Shown here: one piece after another, positions 29,541-37,919 of the stretch
How positions within the stretch are numbered: position 1 is the first letter of the stretch
How the letters are laid out: every line of letters begins with the position of its first letter
NCBI GenBank assembly: GCA_001942415.1
Contig: MKJX01000198.1
Coordinates: 1-45,151 of the forward strand
Length of the DNA: 45,151 nt
Reading direction: 5' to 3'
Origin: Pseudonocardia sp. CNS-139
Lineage (GTDB): Bacteria; Actinomycetota; Actinomycetes; Mycobacteriales; Pseudonocardiaceae
Translations under genes and position numbers: made by a program
Notes under the pieces: generated by a model
Databases searched by the model: none
Told to the model about the DNA's origin: nothing
The model's input: the letters and a program-made list of their open reading frames with translations, nothing else

Positions 29541-31676
29541 GTGGCCGTCAGAGCAGCGACAACGTCCGGGAAGGCACCCGCCGGGAAAGCGCCGCCGGGA
29601 GACCGGACGGCGGCCGGCGCCCGCCGTCGGCGACCCGGCCAGAGTGCGCAACGTGGCCCTCGTCGGGCCCTCGGGATCGGGCAAGACCACGCTGGTCGAG
29701 GCCCTCCTCGCGCACGCGGCGGCGATCCCCCGCCAGGCTCGGTGGTCGACGGCACCACCGTCTGCGACCACGACCCCGCCGCCGTCCGCCAGCAGCGTTC
29801 CGTCGCGCTCTCCGTCGCGCCGCTGCTGCACGCGGACACCAAGATCAACCTGATCGACACCCCCGGCTACGGCGACTTCCTCGGCGAGGTCCGGGCCGGG
29901 CTGCGCGCCGCCGACGCCGCGCTGTTCGTCGTCCCGGCCTACGAGGGCCGGGAGGGCGTGATCGACCCGGCCACCGTCGCGCAGTGGGAGGAGTGCGCGG
30001 CCGTCGGCATCCCGCGCGCCGTGGTGGTCGCCCGCTGCGACCACGCCCGCTCCGACCTGGAGTCCACGCTCATCGCCTGCCAGGACGCGTTCGGCAGCGG
30101 CGTCGCACCGCTCTACCTGCCGATCCGCGACGGCGGCGGCGCGCTCACCGGGCTCTACGGGCTGCTCTCGCAGACCCCCGCCGGACAGGCCCCGCCCGGC
30201 GCCGACGAGTCCCGGGCCGGGCTGATCGAGGGGATCATCGAGCAGTCCGAGGACGAGACGCTGATGGACCGCTACCTCGGCGGCGAGGACATCGAGTTCG
30301 CCACCCTCGTCGACGACCTGGAGACGGCGGTCGCGCGCGGGGCGTTCCACCCCGTCGTCCCGGTGTGCGCGACGTCCGGGGTCGGGCTGGACGCGCTGCT
30401 GGAGGTGGTCGTCGGCGGGTTCCCGTCGCCGCTGGAGCACGTGCTGCCGCCCGTCTCCGGGGTGGACGGCGCCGAGCACGCGCCGCTCACCGCCGACCCC
30501 GGGGGCCCGCTCGCCGCCGAGGTCGTCCGCACCTCCGCCGACGCGTACGTGGGCCGGGTCTCGCTGGTGCGGGTCTTCTCGGGGACGCTGCGCCCGGAGT
30601 CGACGGTGCACGTCAGCGGGCACGCGGCGACCGGCACGAACGGCCACGACCAGGACGGGCACGACGCCGACGAGCGCTTGGCACACGTCTACGCGCCGCT
30701 CGGGGCGACGCTGCGCGAGGTGGAGGCTGCATCGCCGGCGACATCTGCGCGCTGACGAAGGTGGGCAGCGCCGAGACCGGCGACACGGTGTCCGACGCCG
30801 ACCACCCGCTGCTGCTGCCGGTGTGGGACCTGCCCGAGCCGCTGCTGCCCGTCGCGATCCTCGCCCGCAGCCGCGGCGACGAGGACGCGCTGGTCAAGAC
30901 GCTCGCGAAGATCGTCGCCGCGGACCCGGCGCTGCGCCTGGAACGCAACCAGGAGACCCACCAGACGATCCTGTGGTGCATGGGCGAGGCGCACGCCGAC
31001 GTCGTGCTCTCCCGGCTGCGCGCGGGCGGCGCGGAGGTCGACACCGAGCCGGTGCGCGTCCCGCTGCGGGCCACGCTGGCCGGTGCGGCGCGGGTGACCG
31101 GACGGCACGTCAAGCAGTCCGGCGGGCACGGCCAGTACGCCGTGTGCCACGTCGAGTTCGCGCCGCTGCCGCGCGGGTCGGGCATCGAGTTCGTCGACAA
31201 GATCTTCGGCGGGGCGATCCCGAACCAGTTCGTGCCGAGCGTGGAGAAGGGCATCCGGGCGCAGGCCGCGCGCGGGCTGACCGACGAGCACCACCCCGTC
31301 ACCGACTTCCGCGCGACGCTCGTGGACGGCAAGGCGCACAGCGTCGACTCGTCCGACGCCGCGTTCCAGACGGCCGGCGCGCTGGCCTGCGGGAGGCGGC
31401 CGAGGCGTGCGGCGTGCAGGTGCTGGAGCCCTACGACGAGGTCGCGGTGCGGGTCCCGGACGAGCACCTGGCGCGGTGCTCGGCGACCTGTCCGGGCGGC
31501 GCGGGCGGGTGCTGGGCACCGACGTCGCCGGCCTGGGCCGCACGCTGGTGCGCGCCGAGGTGCCGGGTGTCGAGCTGCTGCGCTACGCGGTGGACCTGCG
31601 GGCGATGACGAGCGGCGCGGCCACGTTCACCCGGCGCTTCAGCCGGTACGACGTGGCGCCGGCCGGGACGACCTAG
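29541..31676 (+). CDS. Elongation factor G-like GTPase (EF-G2/FusA2 type), about five apparent frameshifts
   Basis: A long translational-GTPase protein of the actinobacterial EF-G2 group. P-loop VGPSGSGKTTLVEALL, switch II IDTPGYGDF, and then VVVARCDHARSD where NKxD is expected. Later EF-G domains show RVFSGTLRPESTV, AGDICALTKVGSAETGDTV, ETHQTILWCMGEAHADVVL, KQSGGHGQYAVCHVEFAPL, FVDKIFGGAIPNQFVPSVEKG and LREAAEACGVQVLEPYDEV. Shifts lie near 29,625, 29,733, 30,729, 31,391 and 31,479. The GTG at 29,541 has GGAGG nine bases upstream. The role of EF-G2 is unknown; relatives show little translocation activity. Confidence 0.85.
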
Positions 31677-33017
31677 CCACCCCGGCGATCGTGCGGGCCG
31701 TCACCGCGAAGACGAAGCGGTGCGCGGGCAGCTGCGCGTACCAGTACGCCCGCCCGAGCGGTCCGGACGGGCGGAACGTGACGCGCTGGCGGTAGCGGCT
31801 GCCCGCGCCCGCCGGGTCGACGCGCAGCAGCAGGTGCGCGGTGCCGGGCAGCCGCTGCTCCGAGCGCAGGAGCAGCTCGCGCCCGGGCTCGACGCGCTCG
31901 ACGCGCCACCAGTCGAGCGCCGCGCCCGGGACGAGCCGGCGGGGCCGCCCGCGCCGCGCGCCCGGCCCGCCGAGCAGCCGGTCGAACGCACCGCGCAGCG
32001 CCCACACGCCCGGCACCGTGTACCAGCCGGTGGCACCGCCCAGCCCGCTGACGACCGACCAGACGGCGTCCGGCGGCGCGTCGACGTCCTCGACGTGCTC
32101 GCTGACCAGCTCGCCCGGCACCGGCGCGGCCCCGGCGACGGCCCGGCGCACGGCCTCCGCGTACGGGGTGGGGCCGCCCGGCGGCGGGCCCGTGGGCGGC
32201 TCGCCGTGGGCGACGAGGTCGTGCGCCATCGACTCGAAGAGCGGCCCGGCCAGGTGCCGGTCGACGGGGGCGAGCGCGGCGACGGCCCGCGCGGTCAGCC
32301 GCGGCGCCGCACCCGGCACGGGCACCGCGAACGGGCGCGGCAGCCCGGCCGCGGCCGCGTACTCGTGCACCAGCCGCACGTAGGACAGCACCTCGGGCCC
32401 GCCGATGTCGAAGGCGCCGCCGACGTGGTCGGGCAGGTCGAGGCAGGCGACGAGGTGGTGCAGCACGTCGTCCACGCCGATCGGCTGCACGGCGTTCCAG
32501 GCCCGGTCCGGCATCGGCAGCACCGGCGCCGCCGCGGCGAGGTGGCGGATCATCTCGAAGCTCGCCGACCCGGCCCCGACGACCACCCCGGCCTGCAGCA
32601 CGGCCGTCGGCACCCCCGAGGCGAGCAGCACGTCGCCCACCTCCCGGCGGGACGCCAGGTGCGGCGACACCGGGCCGTCCTCGGGCTGGAGGCCGCCGAG
32701 GTAGACGATCCGGCGCACGCCCGCCGCCCGGGCCGCGTCCGCGACGACGGCCGCGGCCGCCCGGTCGCGGGCCGCGAAGCCGGGCCCGTCCATCGAGTGC
32801 ACGAGGTAGTAGACGGCGTCGACGCCCTCGCAGGCGGCGGCCACCGCGGCCGGGTCGGCGGCGTTCCCGACCGTGCGGCCGACGCGGGACGCCCACGGGT
32901 GCCGGAAGAGCCGGACCGGGGCCCGCACCAGGCAGTGGACCTCGTGCCCGGCGTCGAGAAGCCGCGGCACGAGGCGGGAGCGACGTAACCCGTGGCTCCG
33001 ATCACCAGGCAGCGCAC
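31639..33017 (-). CDS. NAD(P)H-binding SDR protein fused to DUF2867, one apparent frameshift
   Basis: Residues 1-300 are an atypical short-chain dehydrogenase: VRCLVIGATGYVGSRLVPRLL, GVDAVYYLVHSMDG, RIVYLGGLQPE and LQAGVVVGAGSASFEMIRHL. Residues 320-460 are a DUF2867 (SRPBCC-like) domain: SEHVEDVDAPPDAVWSVVSG, GAALDWWRVERVEPG, RYRQRVTFRPSGPLGRAYWY. A base is missing near 32,989, inside YVGSRL. The GTG has GGGAGG eight bases upstream. The 3' end overlaps the convergent EF-G2 gene by 38 bases. The ligand is unknown; relatives are annotated as nucleoside-diphosphate-sugar epimerases without proof. Confidence 0.82.
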
Positions 33018-33053
33018 GCGCCCAGCCTCCCGCATCGACCGGCCGCGGGCGCG

Positions 33054-33362
33054 TCAGGGCACGCCGAGCAGCCGCAGCCCGGCCGTTGTCCCGGCCGCCA
33101 GCACGACGACGAGCACGAACGGCACCTTGCGCCACGCGGCCAGCGCCCCGACGAGCACACCCGCCGGGCGGGCCCAGCCCGCGAAGCCGGTGCCGTCGGT
33201 CAGCGCGGCGGTGGCGACGAGCGCGACGAGCAGCGCGGTCGCGCCGAGGTCGAGGTACCGCTCGACGCGCTCGGGCACGCGGACCCGGCCGCGCAGGACG
33301 ATCCCGCCGACCCGCAGCAGGTAGGTGCCGGCGGCCAGGACGAGCACGGCAGGCCACGTCAT
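33054..33362 (-). CDS. azlD: AzlD-family branched-chain amino acid exporter small subunit
   Basis: An intact 102-residue membrane protein with three to four helices (PAVLVLAAGTYLLRVGGIVL, LGATALLVALVATAAL, FVLVVVLAAGTTAGLRLLG). AzlD partners AzlC in branched-chain amino acid export. Its ATG overlaps the azlC stop by four bases (ATGA), so the two are made together. Confidence 0.88.
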   Translation of the reverse strand: MTWPAVLVLAAGTYLLRVGGIVLRGRVRVPERVERYLDLGATALLVALVATAALTDGTGFAGWARPAGVLVGALAAWRKVPFVLVVVLAAGTTAGLRLLGVP

Positions 33363-34029
33363 CGGGCGGCCCGTCCCGCCGCGACCAGGCCGAGCAGCCC
33401 GGCGAGCACCGGCAGCCCGGCCGGCAGGAACGGGCTCGCGACCAGCGCGAACGCCGCGGCCGCGAGCCGACCCGGCGGGCGTCGGGCGTGCGCAGCGCCG
33501 GCAGCAGCAGGGCGAGCAGCGCCGCCGGGAACGCCGCGTCGACGCCGAACGTGCCCGGGTCGGGCACCGCCGCACCCGCGACCATGCCGACGACCGTGGC
33601 GACGTTCCAGGTCGTGAAGAGCAACACGCCGCACAGCCGGTAGGCGGCCCGGGCCCGCCGGCCGGTGCCGCGCGCCCGCGCGAACGCGACCGACTCGTCG
33701 GTCATGATGTGCGCGCCGGCCAGGCGGGCCGGCCACGAGTCGCCGACCGTGCCCGCGATCGCGAGCCCGAACGGGACGTGCCGCGCGTTGAGCAGCAGGC
33801 CGGCGACCACCGCGGCCACCGCGCCCCCGCCGGCCGCCACGACCGCGACCACCAGGAACTGCGCGCCGCCCGCGAAGACCAGCACGGACAGCGCCACCGT
33901 CAGCAGCGGCGGCACCCCGGCCGCCGCGGCGAGCGCGCCGAACGACACGCCGACCACCCCGACCGCCGCGGCGAGGGCGAGCGCGTCGCGGACGTCGTCG
34001 CGCTCCAGGGTTCGGTACAGCGAACGCAT
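33359..34029 (-). CDS. azlC: AzlC-family branched-chain amino acid exporter, one apparent frameshift
   Basis: The large subunit: RDALALAAAVGVVGVSFGAL, VFAGGAQFLVVAVVAAGG, LLNARHVPFGLAIAG and HIMTDESVAFARARG are AzlC hallmarks. One base is missing near 33,468; the continuation is FALVASPFLPAGLPVLAGLL and the stop at 33,359. About 223 residues, five to six helices. It is divergent from an XRE-cupin regulator, and its -35 region lies inside an inverted repeat, so the regulator very likely controls it. Confidence 0.88.
34010..34025. promoter_or_regulatory. Operator candidate 1, GTTCG-N6-CGAAC
   Basis: An inverted repeat with five-base arms and a six-base spacer (GTACAG), lying in codons 2-7 of azlC and in the expected -35 zone of the divergent regulator gene (TAGAGT -10 at 34,036-34,041). 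Same arms and spacer as operator 2. Confidence 0.6.
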
Positions 34030-34056
34030 GGCCAGTAGAGTGAACGCGAGCGCCGG

Positions 34057-34074
34057 TGTTCGTCAAGCCGAACA
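34057..34074. promoter_or_regulatory. Operator candidate 2, TGTTCG-N6-CGAACA
   Basis: Six-base arms, six-base spacer (TCAAGC). It contains the minus-strand TTGACG -35 of azlC (34,061-34,066) and ends next to the AAGGAG ribosome site of the regulator gene. Its centre is 48 bases from that of operator 1. Confidence 0.65.
34061..34066 (-). promoter_or_regulatory. -35 element of azlCD
   Basis: TTGACG on the minus strand; CACTCT lies 18 bases downstream as a weak -10, and the azlC ATG follows after about 13 more bases. The box lies wholly inside operator 2. Confidence 0.45.
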
Positions 34075-34083
34075 AGGAGACCG

Positions 34084-34641
34084 ATGGATCGAACGAGCCC
34101 GCTGGCGACGATCGCGCTGTCCCTGCGCCGCGAGCGCGAACGCGTCGGCCTCACGCTCACCGAGCTGGCCCGCCGCGCCGGGATCGCGAAGTCGACGCTC
34201 TCGCAGCTGGAGTCCGGCGCCGGCAACCCCAGCGTCGAGACGCTGTGGGCGCTCGCCGTGGTGCTCGACGTCCCGTTCAGCCGGCTGGTCGACCCGCCGT
34301 CCGCCCCGTCCGTGCAGGTCGTGCGGGCGAGCGAGCGGATCGTCATCCCGTCGGACCAGGCGCCGTTCACCGGCACGCTGGTCGCGGCCTGCCCGCCCGG
34401 CGCCCGCCGCGACCTGCACCTCATCACCGGCGAGCCCGGCCCGGCCCGTGACGCGCACGCGCACATCCCCGGCACCACCGAGCACCTGCTCGTCACGGCG
34501 GGCCGCTGGCGTGCCGGACCGGCCGGCGCGCCCGTCGAGCTCGGCGTGGGCGACTACGCCCGCTTCCCCGGCGACCGCCCGCACACCTACGAGGCCCTCG
34601 AACCCGCCTCCGCCGCGGTGCTGGTCATGGAGTACGTCTAG
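34084..34641 (+). CDS. XRE-family regulator with C-terminal cupin domain
   Basis: A 185-residue intact protein. Helix-turn-helix at residues 10-65 (RRERERVGLTLTELARRAGI, AKSTLSQLESGAGNPSVETL), then a cupin barrel at 90-180 (HLITGEPGPARDAHAHIPGT, LLVTAGRWRAGPA, VGDYARFPGDRPHTYEAL) that may bind an effector. HTH-cupin proteins often govern neighbouring amino-acid or amine transport genes, and this one faces azlCD across 54 bases that hold two matching inverted repeats. AAGGAG lies five bases before the ATG. Confidence 0.9.
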   Translation: MDRTSPLATIALSLRRERERVGLTLTELARRAGIAKSTLSQLESGAGNPSVETLWALAVVLDVPFSRLVDPPSAPSVQVVRASERIVIPSDQAPFTGTLVAACPPGARRDLHLITGEPGPARDAHAHIPGTTEHLLVTAGRWRAGPAGAPVELGVGDYARFPGDRPHTYEALEPASAAVLVMEYV

Positions 34642-34642
34642 C

Positions 34643-34690
34643 CCTCGCAGCCCGTGGCGTCTCGTCGCAGACGGTCGACGGGCTGCGAGG
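34643..34690. terminator. Bidirectional terminator with a nested hairpin
   Basis: CCTCGCAGCCCGT and ACGGGCTGCGAGG form a perfect 13-base stem. The 22-base loop itself holds CGTCT-CGTCGC-AGACG. The structure begins two bases after the XRE gene stop and lies 21 bases from the convergent GH16 stop. CGACGGGCTGCGA at 34,676-34,688 recurs at 34,696-34,708. Confidence 0.65.
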
Positions 34691-34710
34691 AGGCGCGACG
34701 GGCTGCGACG

Positions 34711-36237
34711 TCAGGTGCCGACTCTTTCGGCGTGGGGGACGAGGCCGCGGCGGGTGGTCAGCGGAGCCGGCGCCGGGGCCACCGGGGCCGTGACCTGGTC
34801 GACCAGGTCCGCGACGCCCTCCGTGAGACCGCCGAGGGTGTTCTCGACGATCCGCAGTGCGTCCTCGGCCGTGCCGGACACCACGTCGCCGACGTCGAGC
34901 GGGTACTGCTTGACCCAGTCCACGTACATGTACGACTCCTCGACCGGGCCCTTCCCGTCGCCCGGGAACCAGTCGAGCTGGACGCACAGGTGCATGGCGC
35001 GCGGCGGGAGGATGTCGACGTTCGTGGTGCGCCACCACTCCTTGCCGTCGACGAACGCGGCGACGTGGGTGGGGGTCCACTCGACGGCCCAGTTGTGCCA
35101 CTCGGTCCCGTCGATCTTCACCTCGCCGGAGACCTGGTCGTTGTCCTCGCCGTAGTGCAGGAAGATGTTCGTGGTCTGGCGCGTGTGGTCGAGCATCTCC
35201 ATGAAGTCGATCTCGCCGCCCACCGGGAAGTCCTCCGCGTCGGGCCAGAGCAGCAGCAGCGCGTTGTACGACTCGTCGCTGGCCGGGGCCTTCACGCGGC
35301 CCTCCCAGCGGCCGTAGCGCTGCCCGGGGTTCCAGGCCATCCCGGCCGTGTCGCCCTTGGTGCTGCCGGTGATCGTCATGACGCCCTTGTCGAAGCCGAC
35401 CGCGTCGGGCGTGCGGCGGCCCTTCCCGGCGTGGCCGGGGCCGTCGTAGATGTTCCAGTCGGCGCCGAGCGGGCCGTCGAACTCCTCGACGCGGTTCGGC
35501 TCGCCCCACCCGTGCAGCGCGGCCGCGCTGGTCTCGTGCCCTGCGGACGTGCCCGGTGTCGCGGGGGCCGTCGCGCAGGCGGGGTCGTCGGCGCCGGGCC
35601 CGGGGTCCTGCTCCGGCGCGGGGCGGGCCGGGTCGGGCCGGGGACGACCGGCGTCGCGGTCGGGGCGGGCGTCGCCGCCGGGGTCACGGCCGGGGTTGCC
35701 GTCGGTTCGGGGGTCACGGGGATCCGGGTCGTCGGGGTCGGGGCGGCGGCCGGCACGGCCGCCGGTTCGGGCGTCGGCTCGGGCGTCGGCGCCGGGAGCG
35801 GGACGATCGGCGCGACCGGCCGAGAGACCTGGTCGAGCGGCCCCGGCCGGGCCGGGGTCACGGCCGGGGTTGCCGTCGGTTCGGGGGTCGACGGGGATCC
35901 GGGTCGTCGGGGTCGGGGCGGCGGCCGGCACGGCCGCCGGTTCGGGCGTCGGCTCGGGCGTCGGCGCCGGGAGCGGGACGATCGGCGCGACCGGCCGAGA
36001 GACCTGGTCGAGCGGCCCCGGCCGGGCCGCCGAGATCGGCTCCTGCCCGTCGTCCGGCGATGGCACCGAGCCGCGCGAACGAGCCCGCCCGGGGTCGGCG
36101 GCGAGCACGTCGCCCGAGGGCGCGCAGTCCGGCCGGGGCGACGGTGGCGGGGGTGGCGGGGGTGCCGCCGCGGCCGCGACCGTGCTCGCGAGCACGGTCG
36201 ACACGACGATCGCGCCGACGACCAGGATTCGCCTCAT
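34711..36237 (-). CDS. Secreted GH16 beta-glucanase-like hydrolase with repeated Pro/Thr linker
   Basis: A signal peptide (MRRILVVGAIVVSTVLASTV, cleavage near AAAA) is followed by a Pro-rich linker of about 200 residues and a C-terminal GH16 domain. Catalytic motif GGEIDFMEML carries the nucleophile and acid/base glutamates (ExDxxE); RYGRWEGRVKA and the EWTPTHVAAFVDGKEWWRT strand are typical. The linker contains two tandem copies of a 58-codon unit; an extra base near 35,890 and a missing base near 35,640 put the second copy out of frame, while the true frame reads TPEPTPEPAAVP in both. It is likely to act on beta-1,3/1,4-glucans outside the cell. An AGGAGGGG site precedes the ATG. Confidence 0.85.
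   Translation of the reverse strand: MRRILVVGAIVVSTVLASTVAAAAAPPPPPPPSPRPDCAPSGDVLAADPGRARSRGSVPSPDDGQEPISAARPGPLDQVSRPVAPIVPLPAPTPEPTPEPAAVPAAAPTPTTRIPVDPRTDGNPGRDPGPAGAARPGLSAGRADRPAPGADARADARTGGRAGRRPDPDDPDPRDPRTDGNPGRDPGGDARPDRDAGRPRPDPARPAPEQDPGPGADDPACATAPATPGTSAGHETSAAALHGWGEPNRVEEFDGPLGADWNIYDGPGHAGKGRRTPDAVGFDKGVMTITGSTKGDTAGMAWNPGQRYGRWEGRVKAPASDESYNALLLLWPDAEDFPVGGEIDFMEMLDHTRQTTNIFLHYGEDNDQVSGEVKIDGTEWHNWAVEWTPTHVAAFVDGKEWWRTTNVDILPPRAMHLCVQLDWFPGDGKGPVEESYMYVDWVKQYPLDVGDVVSGTAEDALRIVENTLGGLTEGVADLVDQVTAPVAPAPAPLTTRRGLVPHAERVGT
35680..36028. repeat. Tandem duplication of a 174/175-base unit in the GH16 linker
   Basis: Copy A is 35,680-35,853 and copy B 35,854-36,028. By eye they are identical except for one extra G in copy B near 35,890 (GGTCGACGGG versus GGTCACGGG). 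The unit encodes 58 residues with PTPEPTPEP. Confidence 0.85.
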
Positions 36238-36278
36238 CGGTCTCGCCTGCCCCTCCTGTCACACACCGGACAGTGCGG

Positions 36279-36284
36279 ACACTA
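36279..36284 (-). promoter_or_regulatory. -10 box of the GH16 gene
   Basis: TAGTGT on the minus strand, 41 bases upstream of the ATG, with a good AGGAGGGG ribosome site between. An eight-base inverted repeat covers the -35 to -50 zone. Confidence 0.45.
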
Positions 36285-36302
36285 GGCGGAGCGCGCTGCT
36301 CC

Positions 36303-36322
36303 GTCCGGTGGTGTCACCGGAC
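36303..36322. promoter_or_regulatory. Inverted repeat upstream of the GH16 promoter
   Basis: GTCCGGTG-GTGT-CACCGGAC, perfect eight-base arms. Its centre is about 31 bases from the centre of the GH16 -10 box, a position suited to a regulator. It could instead be a second terminator for pdxS. Confidence 0.4.
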
Positions 36323-36363
36323 CGCGCAGGAGCCCGACCTGATGGAGGGTCGGTCGACCGACG

Positions 36364-36395
36364 TCGTGATCACCGGCTGTCGCCGGAGATCACGA
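36364..36395 (-). terminator. Terminator hairpin of pdxS
   Basis: TCGTGATC-A-CCGGC-TGTC-GCCGG-A-GATCACGA: an eight-base and a five-base stem separated by one A-A mismatch, with a four-base loop. It starts seven bases after the pdxS stop. Confidence 0.6.
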
Positions 36396-36402
36396 TGGGG
36401 TG

Positions 36403-37328
36403 TCACCAGCCGCGGGTGGCGTACCGCTGCTCGGCGGGGATCTCGTCGACGTTGATGCCGACCATCGCCTCGCCGAGACCCCGGGAGACCTTCGCGATGA
36501 CGTCCGGATCGTCGAAGAACGTGGTGGCCTTGACGATGGCCTCGGCGCGGCGCACCGGGTCGCCGGACTTGAAGATGCCGGAGCCGACGAACACGCCCTC
36601 GGCGCCCAGCTGCATCATCATCGCGGCGTCGGCCGGGGTGGCGATGCCGCCCGCGGTGAACAGCACGACGGGCAGCTTGCCGGCCTTCGCGACCTCGACG
36701 ACCAGCTCGACCGGCGCGCGCAGCTCCTTGGCCGCGACGAACAGCTCGGCCTCGTCGAGCGCGGCGAGCTTGCGGATCTCGGCGCGGATGGAGCGCATGT
36801 GCCGCGTGGCCTCGACGACGTTGCCGGTGCCGGCCTCGCCCTTGGAGCGGATCATCGCCGCGCCCTCGGAGATGCGCCGCAGGGCCTCGCCGAGGTTGGT
36901 GGCCCCGCACACGAACGGCACGGTGAACGCCCACTTGTCGATGTGGTGGGCCTCGTCGGCGGGCGTGAGCACCTCGGACTCGTCGACGTAGTCGACGCCG
37001 AGCGCCTGCAGCACCTGCGCCTCGACGAAGTGCCCGATGCGGGCCTTGGCCATCACCGGGATCGAGACGGCGTCGACGATGCCCTGGATCATGTCCGGGT
37101 CGCTCATGCGGCTACGCCGCCCTGCGCGCGGATGTCGGCGGGCACCCGCTCCAGCGCCATGACGGCCACCGCGCCCGCGTCCTCGGCGATCTTGGCCTGC
37201 TCCGGCGTGACGACGTCCATGATCACGCCGCCCTTGAGCATCTCCGCCATCCCGCGCTTGACGCGCGCGGTGCCCACGGCGGCGTCGTCGGTGCTGGTCG
37301 CCGGGCTGGACGGCGTTTCGGGGGACAC
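36403..37328 (-). CDS. pdxS: Pyridoxal 5'-phosphate synthase lyase subunit PdxS, one apparent frameshift
   Basis: A TIM-barrel enzyme making PLP from ribose 5-phosphate, glyceraldehyde 3-phosphate and ammonia. RVKRGMAEMLKGGVIMDVVT, ALERVPADIRAQGGVA, PVMAKARIGHFVEAQVLQAL, DYVDESEVLTPADEAHHIDK and QLGAEGVFVGSGIFKSGDPV are diagnostic. A base is missing near 37,111, just before RMSDPDMIQG. The GTG at 37,328 gives a 308-residue protein and has GAGAGG upstream. It works with PdxT, encoded about 8.5 kb away. Confidence 0.94.
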
Positions 37329-37374
37329 GGCGGTTACCTCTCGGTGGACGGGACCGGAACTCCCCGATCCTACG

Positions 37375-37919
37375 TCAGCCCGCCGGGCCGGCCCGCCGTC
37401 CGCGGGCGCGGTGGCCGCGGACGTCACACCGGACTCCGGGTCGGCGATCTCGAAGTACGCCGGCATGGGCGCGGTGCCGGCCAGGTGCAGCCAGCGGACG
37501 AGCCGGCGGGAGCGCAGCGCGAGCGTGTCGCGCACGGCGTCGTTGTGCACGCGCCGGGCGAGGATCAGCAGCTGTTCGGCGTCGACCAGCTCCGCCAGCA
37601 CAGGCTGCGGCAGCACCGCCCGGTCGACGCCGGCCAGCGCGCGGCCGAGCACGTTCTCGGCGCCCTCCCGGTCGCCGTCCGCGTGTGTCCCGGCCACGGC
37701 GGCCCGCAGCCGCGCGGCGCTCCCGCTGCCGTCGCACACCTCCGCGACGGCGAGCGCGGCGGCGGCCCGGCGGTCGAGCGCGCCCGCGAGCGCGTCGCGG
37801 GCGGCGTCGGTGCGGATGTGCAGCCGGTGCAGCCGCCGCACCCGTCCCGAGCTCAGCGCCACGGCCCAGACCAGCGCGAACGCGACGGCGGCGGCGAGCG
37901 TCCACCAGAGCAGCGTCAC
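37375..37919 (-). CDS. Single-pass membrane protein next to pimA, 3' end uncertain
   Basis: The GTG overlaps the pimA stop (GTGA). An N-terminal helix (LLWWTLAAAVAFALVWAVAL) is followed by RVRRLHRLHIRTDAARDALA, a long helical cytosolic domain, and VHNDAVRDTLALRSRRLVRW. The homologous position in M. tuberculosis (Rv2609c) encodes a membrane protein with a Nudix domain; only the membrane and helical part is seen here. The frame has no stop before pdxS, so a lost base near 37,380-37,440 probably hides the stop at 37,375. Function unknown. Confidence 0.65.
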
